A DNA stretch of 64,000 nt from Solirubrobacterales bacterium (lineage in GTDB: Bacteria; Actinomycetota; Thermoleophilia; Solirubrobacterales; 70-9). The stretch lies in contig JANWHW010000010.1 in assembly GCA_025450195.1 (NCBI GenBank), forward strand, positions 1-64,000, in the 5' to 3' direction. The stretch's first letter is position 1. Each line of letters opens with the position of its first letter. A program made the position numbers and the translations under genes. This document shows, piece after piece, positions 39,391 through 48,037 of this stretch. The notes under the pieces are model-generated. The model was not told where the DNA came from, did no database searches, and saw only the letters and a program-made list of their open reading frames with translations.

Positions 39391-41843
39391 AGGTTCCCTA
39401 CTCATGGCTGCGCGAGTACTGCGATCCGGGCGTCGAGCCCGGCGAGCTGGCCGAGCGGCTGGCGATGACGGGCACCGAGGTCGAGCGCGTGGGCGCGGTC
39501 GGCCCGCCTTCGGCTGAGAACTTCGTGATCGGCAAGGTGCTGGCGGTCGAGCCCCATCCCGATGCCGACCGGCTCCAGGTCTGCACGGTCGATGCCGGAG
39601 GCGATCGCACAATCGTCTGCGGGGCCCCCAACGTCGCCGCCGGTCAAACGGTGCCCGTGGCCTTGCCGGGGGCGACGATGCCGGGCGGGCAGAAGCTCGG
39701 CAAGGCGAAGCTGCGCGGCGTCGAGTCCAACGGGATGATCCTCTCGGCCGCCGAGCTGGAGCTGGGGGAGGGCCCGCCCGGGATCCTCGTGCTCGACGAT
39801 GACGGCCTCACGCCAGGCTCACCCCTCGCAGAGGTCCTGCCGATCGCCGAGCCGGTGCTGGAGCTCGAGGTGACGCCGAACCGGATCGATTGCTTCGGCG
39901 TCTACGGCGTTGCCCGCGAGGTTCACGCGATCACCAGTGCGCCGCTCGGGCCAGAGCCCTGGGCCGAGGACGCGCCGGCCGACGGCAACGGCGACGTCGG
40001 TGATTACGCCTCGGTAGAGGTGAAGGTCCCCGCCCTCTGCCCGCGCTTCACGGCCCGAGTATTTACCAACGTGAAGATCGGCCCTTCGCCGGTCTGGCTG
40101 CAGGCGCGGCTGACCGCTGCGGGCCAGCGGCCGATCAACAACGTCGTCGACATCACCAACTACGTGATGCTTCTGACGGCTCAGCCTCTGCACGCTTTCG
40201 ATCTCGACAAGGTCCCCGCCGGTGCGCTGACCATCCGGACAGCCACCGAAGGCGAGACAATGGCAACGTTGGACGGCGTCGAGCGCAAGCTCGATCCGGA
40301 AACGGTCTTGGTCTGCGATCAGAATGGCCCTTCGGGAATCGCCGGAATCATGGGCGGCCAAACCTCTGAGGTATCCGAGCAGACGACCCGGGTGCTGCTC
40401 GAGGTCGCCAACTGGAACGGCACCAACATCCTGCGCTCCTCCCGCCAGCTCGGGCTGCGCTCCGAGGCCTCCTCGCGCTTTGAGAAGCAGCTTCACCCCG
40501 ACCTCTGTCTGCGCGCCCAGAAGATTGCTTCGCAGTTGATGATCGACCTCTGTGGGGCAAAGCTCGTGCCCGGCACGATCGACGTCGCAGCCGAGATACC
40601 GGCGCCGCCGAGCATCAGCCTTCGCGCGGGGAGGGTCGAGGGCTTGCTCGGGATGCGGGTCGAGCAAGCGGATCAGATCGCCTATCTGGAGCGGCTCGGC
40701 TTCGGGGTCGAGCCCGATGGCGATGACCTCATGGTGGAGGTGCCCGCCGATCGCCATTACGACGTCACTCGTGAGGTCGACGTGATCGAGGAGGTCGCGC
40801 GGGTCCATGGGCTCGACGAGCACCTGCCCTCGACGCTGCCGGGGTCGGCCGGCCAGATGGGTGGGCTGAGCCGTGAGCAAAAGCTCCGCCGCCGGCTCGA
40901 GGATGCGATGAGGGACCTGGGCTTCGACGAAGTCGTCGGTTGGAGCTTCACGGACCCTGGGCTGCCCGCTCGCATGAATATCCCCGAGGGCGACCCGCGT
41001 GCCACCGGGGTGACGCTCTCCAACCCGCTCTCGGTCGAGCAGTCCGTGATGCGCACGACTTTGCTCGGGTCGCTGCTCGATGTGGGGAAGGCCAACCTTG
41101 CGCGCGACGCCGAGCGCGTGGCGCTTTTCGAGTCGGGGCGCGTCTATCTGCCGGAGGGAGATTCCGAAGAGGGACCGCTGGGCGGCGGCTTCCCCGGCGA
41201 GAAGGCGCCATCAGTCGTCGAGCCCCACCGGCTCGGTGCGCTCGCTGTAGGACCGATGAGGCCGAAGTCATGGCGCGGTGGTGGTGAGCCCGCGGACTTC
41301 TTTGCCCTGAAGGGCGTTCTCGAGGGCTTGGCGGCGCGACTTGGCGTCGAGCTTGTCTTCGAGGCTGGCGAGGAGCCGTTCCTGCACTCCGGACGGTCGG
41401 CGAGTGTGAGCGTCGAAGACACCAAGATTGGCTGGATCGGCGAGCTGCACCCAGCGGTTTGTCGGGCCTGGGACCTGGATGCCGCCACGGGCTTCGAAGT
41501 TAGCTTGGCCCCGCTGGTTGCCGGCGCCGTGGTGGGCAGGGAGGACTTCGTCGACATCACGACCTTCCCAGCCGTGCTTCAGGATCTGGCCGTAGTCGTT
41601 CCCCCCGAGGTGCCCTCGGCGCGGGTGCGCGAGACGGTGCTGGCCGGAGGCGGCGAGCTTCTGCGTTCGGCTGAGGTCTTCGATCAGTACATCGGCGAGC
41701 AGGTCGGTGCAGGTCGCAAGAGCCTCGCCCTTCGCCTTGAGTTCCGGGCTGACGACCGCACCCTCACCGACGAGGAGGTTGCAGAGCTGCGGAGCGCGAT
41801 TGTCGCAGCGCTGAAGGAGATCGGAGGGTCGATTCGTGACTGA
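39387..41843 (+). CDS. pheT: Phenylalanyl-tRNA synthetase beta subunit
   Basis: The 818-residue protein has the full bacterial PheT plan: EMAP-II-like tRNA-binding domain (about 40-155), B3/4 editing domain (about 215-385, with NVVDITNYVM), B5 domain (about 410-480), a catalytic-like core (about 490-690) and C-terminal FDX-ACB anticodon domain (from about 725). It holds PheS in the complex and edits Tyr-tRNA-Phe. It overlaps argC by 8 bases, linking synthetase and arginine genes in one transcript. Confidence 0.97.
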   Translation: MKVPYSWLREYCDPGVEPGELAERLAMTGTEVERVGAVGPPSAENFVIGKVLAVEPHPDADRLQVCTVDAGGDRTIVCGAPNVAAGQTVPVALPGATMPGGQKLGKAKLRGVESNGMILSAAELELGEGPPGILVLDDDGLTPGSPLAEVLPIAEPVLELEVTPNRIDCFGVYGVAREVHAITSAPLGPEPWAEDAPADGNGDVGDYASVEVKVPALCPRFTARVFTNVKIGPSPVWLQARLTAAGQRPINNVVDITNYVMLLTAQPLHAFDLDKVPAGALTIRTATEGETMATLDGVERKLDPETVLVCDQNGPSGIAGIMGGQTSEVSEQTTRVLLEVANWNGTNILRSSRQLGLRSEASSRFEKQLHPDLCLRAQKIASQLMIDLCGAKLVPGTIDVAAEIPAPPSISLRAGRVEGLLGMRVEQADQIAYLERLGFGVEPDGDDLMVEVPADRHYDVTREVDVIEEVARVHGLDEHLPSTLPGSAGQMGGLSREQKLRRRLEDAMRDLGFDEVVGWSFTDPGLPARMNIPEGDPRATGVTLSNPLSVEQSVMRTTLLGSLLDVGKANLARDAERVALFESGRVYLPEGDSEEGPLGGGFPGEKAPSVVEPHRLGALAVGPMRPKSWRGGGEPADFFALKGVLEGLAARLGVELVFEAGEEPFLHSGRSASVSVEDTKIGWIGELHPAVCRAWDLDAATGFEVSLAPLVAGAVVGREDFVDITTFPAVLQDLAVVVPPEVPSARVRETVLAGGGELLRSAEVFDQYIGEQVGAGRKSLALRLEFRADDRTLTDEEVAELRSAIVAALKEIGGSIRD

Positions 41844-42867
41844 TCCACGGGCGCAGCCCCTCAGTGGCGACCCAGCCGCGCGAGTCCTGGTTGCCGGCGC
41901 CTCCGGGTTCACCGGGGCGCTCGCGGCTGAGATCGTCTGGCGTCATCCGCGGCTGGAGCTGATCACGGTCACTTCGCGCAGCGATGCCGGCACCCGGCTC
42001 TGCGATCTCTACCCCCGCTACCGGGTGCCATTGGAGCTGACCGAGCTGGACCTCGACTCCCTAGAGGGCATCGACGCAGCGATCGTCGCCTATCCCCACG
42101 GCGCCTCGGCTCCGACGGTGGCCGCTCTACGCGGGCTGGGCGCGCTTGTCGTCGATCTCTCCGCAGACTTCAGGCTGCGCGATCTCCCTACCTACGAGCG
42201 CTGGTACGGCGAGCACGGCGCGCCCGAGCTGCTGGAGGGTGCGGTTTACGGCCTCACCGAGCTCTACCGCGACGAGCTGCGCAGCGCTGAGCTGGTGGCG
42301 ACTCCGGGCTGCTACCCGACTGCGAGTGTCCTTGCCCTTGCGCCCCTGGCCGAGCGCGGCCTGCTCACCGACGTCGTTATCGATGCCAAGCAGGGGGTCT
42401 CCGGCGCCGGGCGGGGCGGGGGAGATGCGATGCACTACGTGACGATGGATGAGAACGCTTTCGCCTACAAGACCGAGGGGCATCGCCACCAGCCCGAGAT
42501 CGAGCAGGAGCTGGCGGTACTGGGGAGTGCCGCGCCGGTCACCTTCGTCCCGCACCTATTGCCGCTTGACCAGGGCGAGCTGACCAGTTGCTATGCGCAG
42601 ACGAGCGAGCCGATCTCCAAGGAGGAGGTGCAGGCGCTCTACGCCGAGCGCTACGCAGACGAGCCCTTCGTGCACGCTGTCGATGACCCGCCCGGGCTCC
42701 GCGACGTCCGTGACTCGAATGAGTGTCGTGTCTATGTGACAGTCACGGATCGCGGTCGGGTGCTCGCCTTCTCGGCGATCGACAACCTCTGGAAGGGGGC
42801 CTCCGGCCAGGCGGTCCAGAACCTCAACCTGATGCTGGGCCTCGATGAGACCGAGGGGCTTCTGTGA
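41836..42867 (+). CDS. argC: N-acetyl-gamma-glutamyl-phosphate reductase
   Basis: ArgC makes N-acetylglutamate semialdehyde, the third step of arginine synthesis. The 343-residue protein has the NADP-binding opening RVLVAGASGFTGALAAEIV and the catalytic Cys in ATPGCYPTASVLAL. The start GTG 41836 lies inside pheT. The stop overlaps argJ by GTGA. Confidence 0.96.
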   Translation: MTDPRAQPLSGDPAARVLVAGASGFTGALAAEIVWRHPRLELITVTSRSDAGTRLCDLYPRYRVPLELTELDLDSLEGIDAAIVAYPHGASAPTVAALRGLGALVVDLSADFRLRDLPTYERWYGEHGAPELLEGAVYGLTELYRDELRSAELVATPGCYPTASVLALAPLAERGLLTDVVIDAKQGVSGAGRGGGDAMHYVTMDENAFAYKTEGHRHQPEIEQELAVLGSAAPVTFVPHLLPLDQGELTSCYAQTSEPISKEEVQALYAERYADEPFVHAVDDPPGLRDVRDSNECRVYVTVTDRGRVLAFSAIDNLWKGASGQAVQNLNLMLGLDETEGLL

Positions 42868-44039
42868 GCGCGGGTGGCGACATGAGTGAGGGCTTCTTCA
42901 GGTCCCGCTGGGTCGATCCGCCCACCGGAGTCGAGGCGCTTGACTCTGCGCAGCTGGCGCCGGGTTTCCGGGCCGGCGCCGCGAGCTGCGGCCTAAAGGG
43001 CGGCGGCAAGACCGACGTCGGCCTGCTGGTCTGCGACGCACCTCAGGTTTCCTCTTCGGTCCTTCTGACTCGCAATGCCTCAGCGGCGGCGCCGGTGAGG
43101 GTCTGCCGCGACCGGATCGATCGGGGGGCCGTCCGGGCCGCAGTCGTCAACGCCGGCAATGCCAACGCCGAGACCGGCGAGCAGGGCCTTGCCGATGCCT
43201 GGGCGATGTGTGAGCGGGCAGGTGTCGAGCTCGACCTGGACCCAACTGCGATTGCCGTCGCGGAGACCGGGGTGATCGGTGTGCCGCTGCCGATCGACGC
43301 GGTGCTGGCGGGGATTGGCGAGGCCGCGGCTTCGCTGTCGGAGGAAGGGGGCACGTCTTTCTCAGACGCGATCCTCACCACCGATCGTTGGCCCAAGAGC
43401 TGCACCCTGCGCGCCGGTGGCGTGACCCTCTCGGCGCAGGCGAAGGGCGCTGGGATGATGGAGCCGAACTTCGCGACGATGCTCTGCTTCGTCCAGACCG
43501 ACGCCGTGGTCGAGGACGCCGATGCGGCGCTGCGCTCCGCGGTCGATGGCTCTTTCGAGCGGATCACGGTCGATGGGCAGATGAGCACCAACGACACGGT
43601 GCTTCTACAGGCGACCGGGGCGGCGGGAGAGCCACTGCCCGAGGGCCTGCTCGACGCGGTGCTGCTTCAGCTCGCGCTCGAGATCATCCGCGATGGCGAG
43701 GGAGCGGCTCGGATCGCACAGGTGCAGGTGGATGGGGCGGCATCTGCCGATGAGGCCGAGCGGGTAGCGCGAACGATCGCCAACTCCCCGCTTGTGAAGA
43801 CCGCGTTGTTCGGACGCGACCCCAACTGGGGCAGGATCGCCCAGGCGGCCGGTATGGCCCTGGCCGGTGAGGACCTCGAGGAGATTGGCGCCGATTCGAT
43901 CGACGCGTCGGAGCTGGGCGAGGAGATCCCCGAGGCGCAGATCGGCCTGCGGCTCGATCGGGGCGAGGCAAGTGCCCACGTTTGGTTTTCCGATCTCAGC
44001 TACGAGTACGTACGCATCAACGCCGAGTACACAACCTGA
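42864..44039 (+). CDS. argJ: Bifunctional ornithine acetyltransferase / N-acetylglutamate synthase
   Basis: ArgJ recycles the acetyl group between ornithine and glutamate and may also make N-acetylglutamate from acetyl-CoA. The 391 residues contain the self-cleavage site in GAGMMEPNFATMLCF (Thr after Ala becomes the new N-terminal nucleophile), GQMSTNDTVLLQATG and the C-terminal FGRDPNWGRIAQAAG. No separate argA is in the window, and with argJ the cyclic pathway is complete here as far as ornithine. The start may be GTG 42864 or ATG 42882. Confidence 0.95.
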   Translation: MSAGGDMSEGFFRSRWVDPPTGVEALDSAQLAPGFRAGAASCGLKGGGKTDVGLLVCDAPQVSSSVLLTRNASAAAPVRVCRDRIDRGAVRAAVVNAGNANAETGEQGLADAWAMCERAGVELDLDPTAIAVAETGVIGVPLPIDAVLAGIGEAAASLSEEGGTSFSDAILTTDRWPKSCTLRAGGVTLSAQAKGAGMMEPNFATMLCFVQTDAVVEDADAALRSAVDGSFERITVDGQMSTNDTVLLQATGAAGEPLPEGLLDAVLLQLALEIIRDGEGAARIAQVQVDGAASADEAERVARTIANSPLVKTALFGRDPNWGRIAQAAGMALAGEDLEEIGADSIDASELGEEIPEAQIGLRLDRGEASAHVWFSDLSYEYVRINAEYTT

Positions 44040-44048
44040 GGAGTCATC

Positions 44049-44888
44049 TTGAGCACCAACGTCGACACACTGCTAGAGGCGCTTCCCTACATCAGGGAGT
44101 TCCACGGCCGCACGGTCGTGATCAAGTACGGCGGCTCGGCGATGCGCGAGGAGACTCTCCGCGAGGCTTTCGCTACTGACGTGGTGCTGTTGAAGTACGT
44201 TGGCCTCAACCCTGTGATCGTGCACGGCGGGGGGCCGGAGATCACCGAGCACATGGAGCGGCTCGGCCTCGAGGTGCGCTTTCACGAGGGGCTGCGGGTG
44301 TCCGATGCCGACACCGTCGAGGTGGCGAAGATGGTCCTTCTCGGCAAGGTCAATACCGACATCGTGGAGCGCCTCAACCGTCACGGTCAGCCCGCGGTGG
44401 GCCTCTCTGGCAGCGATGGTTCGCTCTTCGAGGTCAAGCCGTCCCCGAATGCTGAGCAGGTCGGCTTCGTCGGCTCGATCGAGCGGGTGGACGTCGACGT
44501 CCTGAATCACATCGCGGTCGATTACATCCCCGTGATCGCCTCGTCGGCCTCTGACCGTGAGGGTCAGTCCTACAACGTCAATGCCGACGAGGCGGCCGGG
44601 AAGGTCGCTGCCGCACTCGGCGCCTACAAGGCCGTCTTCCTCACCGACGTCGTCGGCTGGCTGGCCGACCCGGCCGAGGAGAGCTCGTTGATCTCGCGTG
44701 CCACGGTTGGCGAGGTGCGGGAGAGGCTGCCCTCGATCGATGGGGGAATGCGGCCGAAGCTGGAGGCTTGTGTCGACGCGATCCAGGGTGGCGCTCAGTC
44801 GGCCCACATCATCGACGGTCGCACGCCGCACAGCCTCCTGCTGGAGCTCTTCACCGACGCCGGCATCGGGACCATGGTGACTTCATGA
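44049..44888 (+). CDS. argB: Acetylglutamate kinase
   Basis: ArgB phosphorylates N-acetylglutamate, usually the arginine-feedback step. The 279-residue amino-acid kinase has VVIKYGGSAMRE, VIVHGGGPEITEHMERLGL, VGLSGSDGSLFEV and the C-terminal GGMRPKLEACVDAI block. It uses a TTG start (44049) with a good GAGGAG site 4 bases upstream. Its stop overlaps a 23-codon ORF by ATGA. Confidence 0.96.
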   Translation: MSTNVDTLLEALPYIREFHGRTVVIKYGGSAMREETLREAFATDVVLLKYVGLNPVIVHGGGPEITEHMERLGLEVRFHEGLRVSDADTVEVAKMVLLGKVNTDIVERLNRHGQPAVGLSGSDGSLFEVKPSPNAEQVGFVGSIERVDVDVLNHIAVDYIPVIASSASDREGQSYNVNADEAAGKVAAALGAYKAVFLTDVVGWLADPAEESSLISRATVGEVRERLPSIDGGMRPKLEACVDAIQGGAQSAHIIDGRTPHSLLLELFTDAGIGTMVTS

Positions 44889-44956
44889 GCGCGGAGCGAG
44901 CAAACGTCCATATCTGGTTCTTCGTGCAGCGAGCGAAGCGCGAGGCAATGTCATGA
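44885..44956 (+). CDS. Tiny ORF bridging argB and argD
   Basis: Twenty-three codons begin ATGA on the argB stop (MSAERANVHIWFF...) and end ATGA on the argD start, so a ribosome could pass from argB through it to argD without leaving the message. It lies on a repeat copy. Confidence 0.35.
   Translation: MSAERANVHIWFFVQRAKREAMS
44894..44940 (+). repeat. Short interspersed repeat, copy 4
   Basis: AGCGAGCAAACGTCCATATC then TGGTTCTTCGTGCAGCGAGC. One change in the core (ATCTGGTTC for ATCTGATTC) relative to copy 2. Confidence 0.75.
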
Positions 44957-46143
44957 CGCTGGCGGATCTTCAGGCGAAGGAGGAGCGCTACCTGATGCAG
45001 ACCTACCGGCGGGCTCCGGTCGAGTTCGTGCGAGGCGAAGGCGCGCTGCTCTGGGATTCCGAGGGCAAGGAGTACCTGGACTTTCTGACGGGGATCTCCG
45101 TTTGCTCTTTGGGTCACTGCCACCCAGCGGTGGTCGAGGCGGTGCGAGACCAGGCCCAGCGCCTCATGCACACCTCGAACCTCTTCTACACCGAGCCGAT
45201 GGTGCGGCTTGCCGAGCGGCTTTCGGAGTCGAGTCTCGGCGGTCGCGTCTTCTTCTCGAACTCGGGAACGGAGGCCATCGAGTGCGCGATCAAGATCGCC
45301 CGCAAGCAGGCCCACAGGCGGGGGGTGGAATCTCCCGAGATCGTCAGCTTCGAGCGAGATTTCCACGGGCGTACATACGCCGCCCTAGCCGCAACGCCGA
45401 ACCTTGCGGAGAACGTAGCGCTGGGCCCGATGCTCGAGGGCTTCCGGTCTGTCCCGCTGAACGATGTCGGCGCCCTGCGCGATGCGGTGTATGAGAACAC
45501 CGCGGCGGTCCTGATCGAGCCGATCCAGGGGGAGGCCGGCATCTACCCGGTCAGCGACGAGGCGCTGGTGGCTGCCCGCGCCGCCTGTGACGAAACGGGG
45601 GCGCTGCTGATCCTCGACGAGATCCAAACCGGGGTGGGGAGGACCGGGTCGCTGTGGGCCTACCAGCAGACGCCTGTTCGCCCCGACCTGCTGACCTCCG
45701 CCAAGGCCCTCGGCGGAGGCATGCCGATTGGCGCGTGCGTTACGACGCCGGAGGCCGGGAACGTGCTCGAGCCCGGCGATCACGGCTCGACTTTTGCTGG
45801 AGGGGCACTGGCCTCAGCTGCCGCCCTCGCGGTGCTCGATGCCGTCGACGATCCCGAGTTGCTGAGAGGGGTTCGCGAGCGCGGCACGGCGCTCCGCGAG
45901 GCGCTGATGGAGCTCGATGGGGTGCGCGAGGTCCGCGGCCGCGGCCTGATGCTTGGGGTCGGCCTCGACGAGGCAATCGATGCAGCCGCGGTCGGCGCAG
46001 GCCTGCTCGAGCGGGGCCTGATCGTCAACGTCCCCGAGCCGGGCACGCTGCGCCTGCTGCCGCCGTTGACGGTCGATCCGCCCCAGATCGAGAGGGCGGT
46101 TACGCTGATCGGCGAATCGCTCCTAAGCTACGCGACGAGATAA
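44953..46143 (+). CDS. argD: Acetylornithine aminotransferase
   Basis: ArgD is a PLP enzyme making N-acetylornithine, and often succinyl-DAP in lysine synthesis. The 396 residues have the fold-type I blocks FFSNSGTEAIECAIKIARK, FHGRTYAALAAT, ILDEIQTGVGRTG and the PLP lysine in TSAKALGGGMPIGA. Length is normal. It follows argB through the 23-codon bridge. argF is not found downstream; an anchored protein and argG come next. Confidence 0.95.
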   Translation: MTLADLQAKEERYLMQTYRRAPVEFVRGEGALLWDSEGKEYLDFLTGISVCSLGHCHPAVVEAVRDQAQRLMHTSNLFYTEPMVRLAERLSESSLGGRVFFSNSGTEAIECAIKIARKQAHRRGVESPEIVSFERDFHGRTYAALAATPNLAENVALGPMLEGFRSVPLNDVGALRDAVYENTAAVLIEPIQGEAGIYPVSDEALVAARAACDETGALLILDEIQTGVGRTGSLWAYQQTPVRPDLLTSAKALGGGMPIGACVTTPEAGNVLEPGDHGSTFAGGALASAAALAVLDAVDDPELLRGVRERGTALREALMELDGVREVRGRGLMLGVGLDEAIDAAAVGAGLLERGLIVNVPEPGTLRLLPPLTVDPPQIERAVTLIGESLLSYATR

Positions 46144-46168
46144 GGCTCGGAATGAGGAGTGAGGCCAG

Positions 46169-46516
46169 ATGCACGATGACCCGACCCGATTGATGAACCA
46201 GCCGAACGGCGGCGGGCGGCCGCACGGCAACACGCGCCTTCTGATCGCCGGCTTGGTCGCGGTCATTGTCGGCCTGATCGTGGCAATCGTCGTGATTGCC
46301 GGTGACGACAACGGCAGCGATACGACCTCGCCGTCGACCGAGATCTCGACCCTCCCAAGCACCACTGAGCCCACCACGGACGAGACGACGACGGACGAGA
46401 CCACGACGGCACCGACCACGCCGACAGAGACCACGACGACCACGACACCCACTACGCCGACTACTCCGACCACGCCGGAAGAAGAAGGCGGCACCGGCGG
46501 GGTTCCCGCGCCGTAG
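46169..46516 (+). CDS. Single-pass membrane protein with a Thr-rich tail
   Basis: The 115 residues have a short polar cytosolic N-terminus, one membrane segment (LLIAGLVAVIVGLIVAIVVIAG, about 24-45) and an external tail of about 65 residues that is almost only Thr, Pro, Ser, Glu and Asp. Such mucin-like tails are often glycosylated or span the wall. It has no known arginine role, yet lies between argD and argG with gaps of 25 and 8 bases. No cysteine or sorting motif is present. Confidence 0.7.
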   Translation: MHDDPTRLMNQPNGGGRPHGNTRLLIAGLVAVIVGLIVAIVVIAGDDNGSDTTSPSTEISTLPSTTEPTTDETTTDETTTAPTTPTETTTTTTPTTPTTPTTPEEEGGTGGVPAP

Positions 46517-46524
46517 CCAGCTCG

Positions 46525-47802
46525 ATGGCCGACGGACCGCTCGACCAGCCCCGCACCGCGGGATATGAGGCCGACCCCGCCGAGGTCCGGCGCGTTCTGC
46601 TGCTCTACTCCGGCGGCCTCGACACCAGCGTGATGCTGAAATGGATCCAGGACAGCTACGACGCAGAGGTCGTCTGCTTGACCGTCAACCTGGGGCAGCC
46701 GGGCGAGGACTACGCGGTGATCGAGGACAAGGCGAAGCGGCTGGGTGCGCTCGAGTGCCACGTGGTCGACGCGCGCGAGCAGTTCGCCAGGGACTTCGTC
46801 GTGCCGGCAATTAAGGCCAACGCCCTCTACGGGGGCGGATACCCGCTCTTCACCGCGCTCGGGCGACCGCTGATTGCCCAGCTCGCGGTGGATTACGCGC
46901 GGCGCTCTGGCTGCGACACGATTGCCCACGGCTGCACCGGTAAGGGCAACGACCAGGTCAGGATCGAGGCGACCGTCGCGACGTTGGCGCCGGAGCTGAA
47001 GACGATCGCTCCGGTGCGCTCCTGGCAGATGGGCCGCGAGGAGGAGATCGCCTACGCCCGCGAGCACGGGATCCCGGTCAAGGGGGGGACTGAGGTAACG
47101 CCCTACTCGATCGACGACAACCTCTGGGGACGCTCTTCGGAGGGACGCTGGATCGAGGATCTTGGGCATGCTCCCGAGGACGACGTCTTCCAGCTCGTCA
47201 CCCGGCCCGAGGAGGCGCCCGACGAGCCCGAGACGGTGACGGTCGATTTCGAGGCCGGTGTCCCCGTCGGGCTGAACGGCGAGAGGCTCGAGCTGGTCGA
47301 GCTGCTTGAGCGGGCCGCCGAGATCGGCTGCCGTCACGGGATCGGCATCGTCGACCACATCGAGGACCGGATCGTCGGGCTGAAGGTGCGCGACATCTAT
47401 GAGGCGCCGGCGGCGGCGATCCTACTCACCGCCCACGCCGAGCTCGAGAAGCTGGTCGGGACGATCCACCAGAACCAGTTCAAGCCGAGCCTCGACCAAA
47501 AGTGGGCATATCTCGTCTACGCGGGGCTCTGGTGGGAGCCGCTGCGCGCCGACCTCGATGCCTACATGGACGCAGTCAATGTCCAGGTGACCGGCACGAT
47601 CGGCCTGCGGCTCTACAAGGGCAATGTCCGAGTCGCCACCCGCTCCTCCCCCAATGCGGTCTATGACGCCGACCTCGCGTCCTTCGCCGAGTCGGGCGGA
47701 CTGTTCTCCCAGACGGCTTCGCCTGGGTTCATCGAGCTTTGGTCGCTTCAATCGCGTATGGCGTACAGGATCCGCAACCGTGGAAAGGACGGAGGAGGCT
47801 GA
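46525..47802 (+). CDS. argG: Argininosuccinate synthase
   Basis: ArgG joins citrulline and aspartate with ATP. The 425-residue protein has the P-loop-like VLLLYSGGLDTSVMLKW, LTVNLGQPGEDYAVIEDKA, HGCTGKGNDQVRIE and TPYSIDDNLWGRSSEG. An N-terminal leader of about 20 residues precedes the core. argH and argF are not in the window. The stop overlaps the next small gene as TGATG. Confidence 0.95.
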   Translation: MADGPLDQPRTAGYEADPAEVRRVLLLYSGGLDTSVMLKWIQDSYDAEVVCLTVNLGQPGEDYAVIEDKAKRLGALECHVVDAREQFARDFVVPAIKANALYGGGYPLFTALGRPLIAQLAVDYARRSGCDTIAHGCTGKGNDQVRIEATVATLAPELKTIAPVRSWQMGREEEIAYAREHGIPVKGGTEVTPYSIDDNLWGRSSEGRWIEDLGHAPEDDVFQLVTRPEEAPDEPETVTVDFEAGVPVGLNGERLELVELLERAAEIGCRHGIGIVDHIEDRIVGLKVRDIYEAPAAAILLTAHAELEKLVGTIHQNQFKPSLDQKWAYLVYAGLWWEPLRADLDAYMDAVNVQVTGTIGLRLYKGNVRVATRSSPNAVYDADLASFAESGGLFSQTASPGFIELWSLQSRMAYRIRNRGKDGGG

Positions 47803-47954
47803 TGTACGACACGCTTGGCAAAGCCGCACTGCGTTTCGCCACCGCCTATCTCAGGCGGCGCTATAGACGCCAGATTCGCATCGGCGGAGCGTTGGTCGCG
47901 GTCGCGGTTGGCATCGCCGCCTATCTGGCGAGCCGCAACGTCCCCGAGGGTTAG
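47802..47954 (+). CDS. 50-residue membrane protein coupled to argG
   Basis: ATG 47802 overlaps the argG stop by one base and is preceded by GGAGGAGG. The product has a basic amphipathic N-terminal half (RFATAYLRRRYRRQIR) and one membrane segment (IGGALVAVAVGIAAYLASR). The excellent ribosome binding site and coupling support a real small protein. No family recognised. Confidence 0.65.
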   Translation: MYDTLGKAALRFATAYLRRRYRRQIRIGGALVAVAVGIAAYLASRNVPEG

Positions 47955-47962
47955 CACGCCGG

Positions 47963-47984
47963 ATCCGCAACATTCCTTGCGGAT
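47963..47984 (+). terminator. Hairpin after the arg unit
   Basis: ATCCGCAA and TTGCGGAT form a perfect 8-bp stem with a 6-base loop, 9 bases after the stop. No T-run follows, so termination strength is uncertain. Confidence 0.45.
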
Positions 47985-48037
47985 TATGGGTAACTCATGA
48001 GCATTCACTAACAGAGTCCGCTAGGCTCGCCCGCTTC

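Noticed and set aside
46380-46500. Tandem DNA repeat or CRISPR-like array in the ACC/ACG-rich stretch
   Set aside because: It is codon repetition for Thr and Pro in the anchored protein tail, without spacers or fixed unit length.
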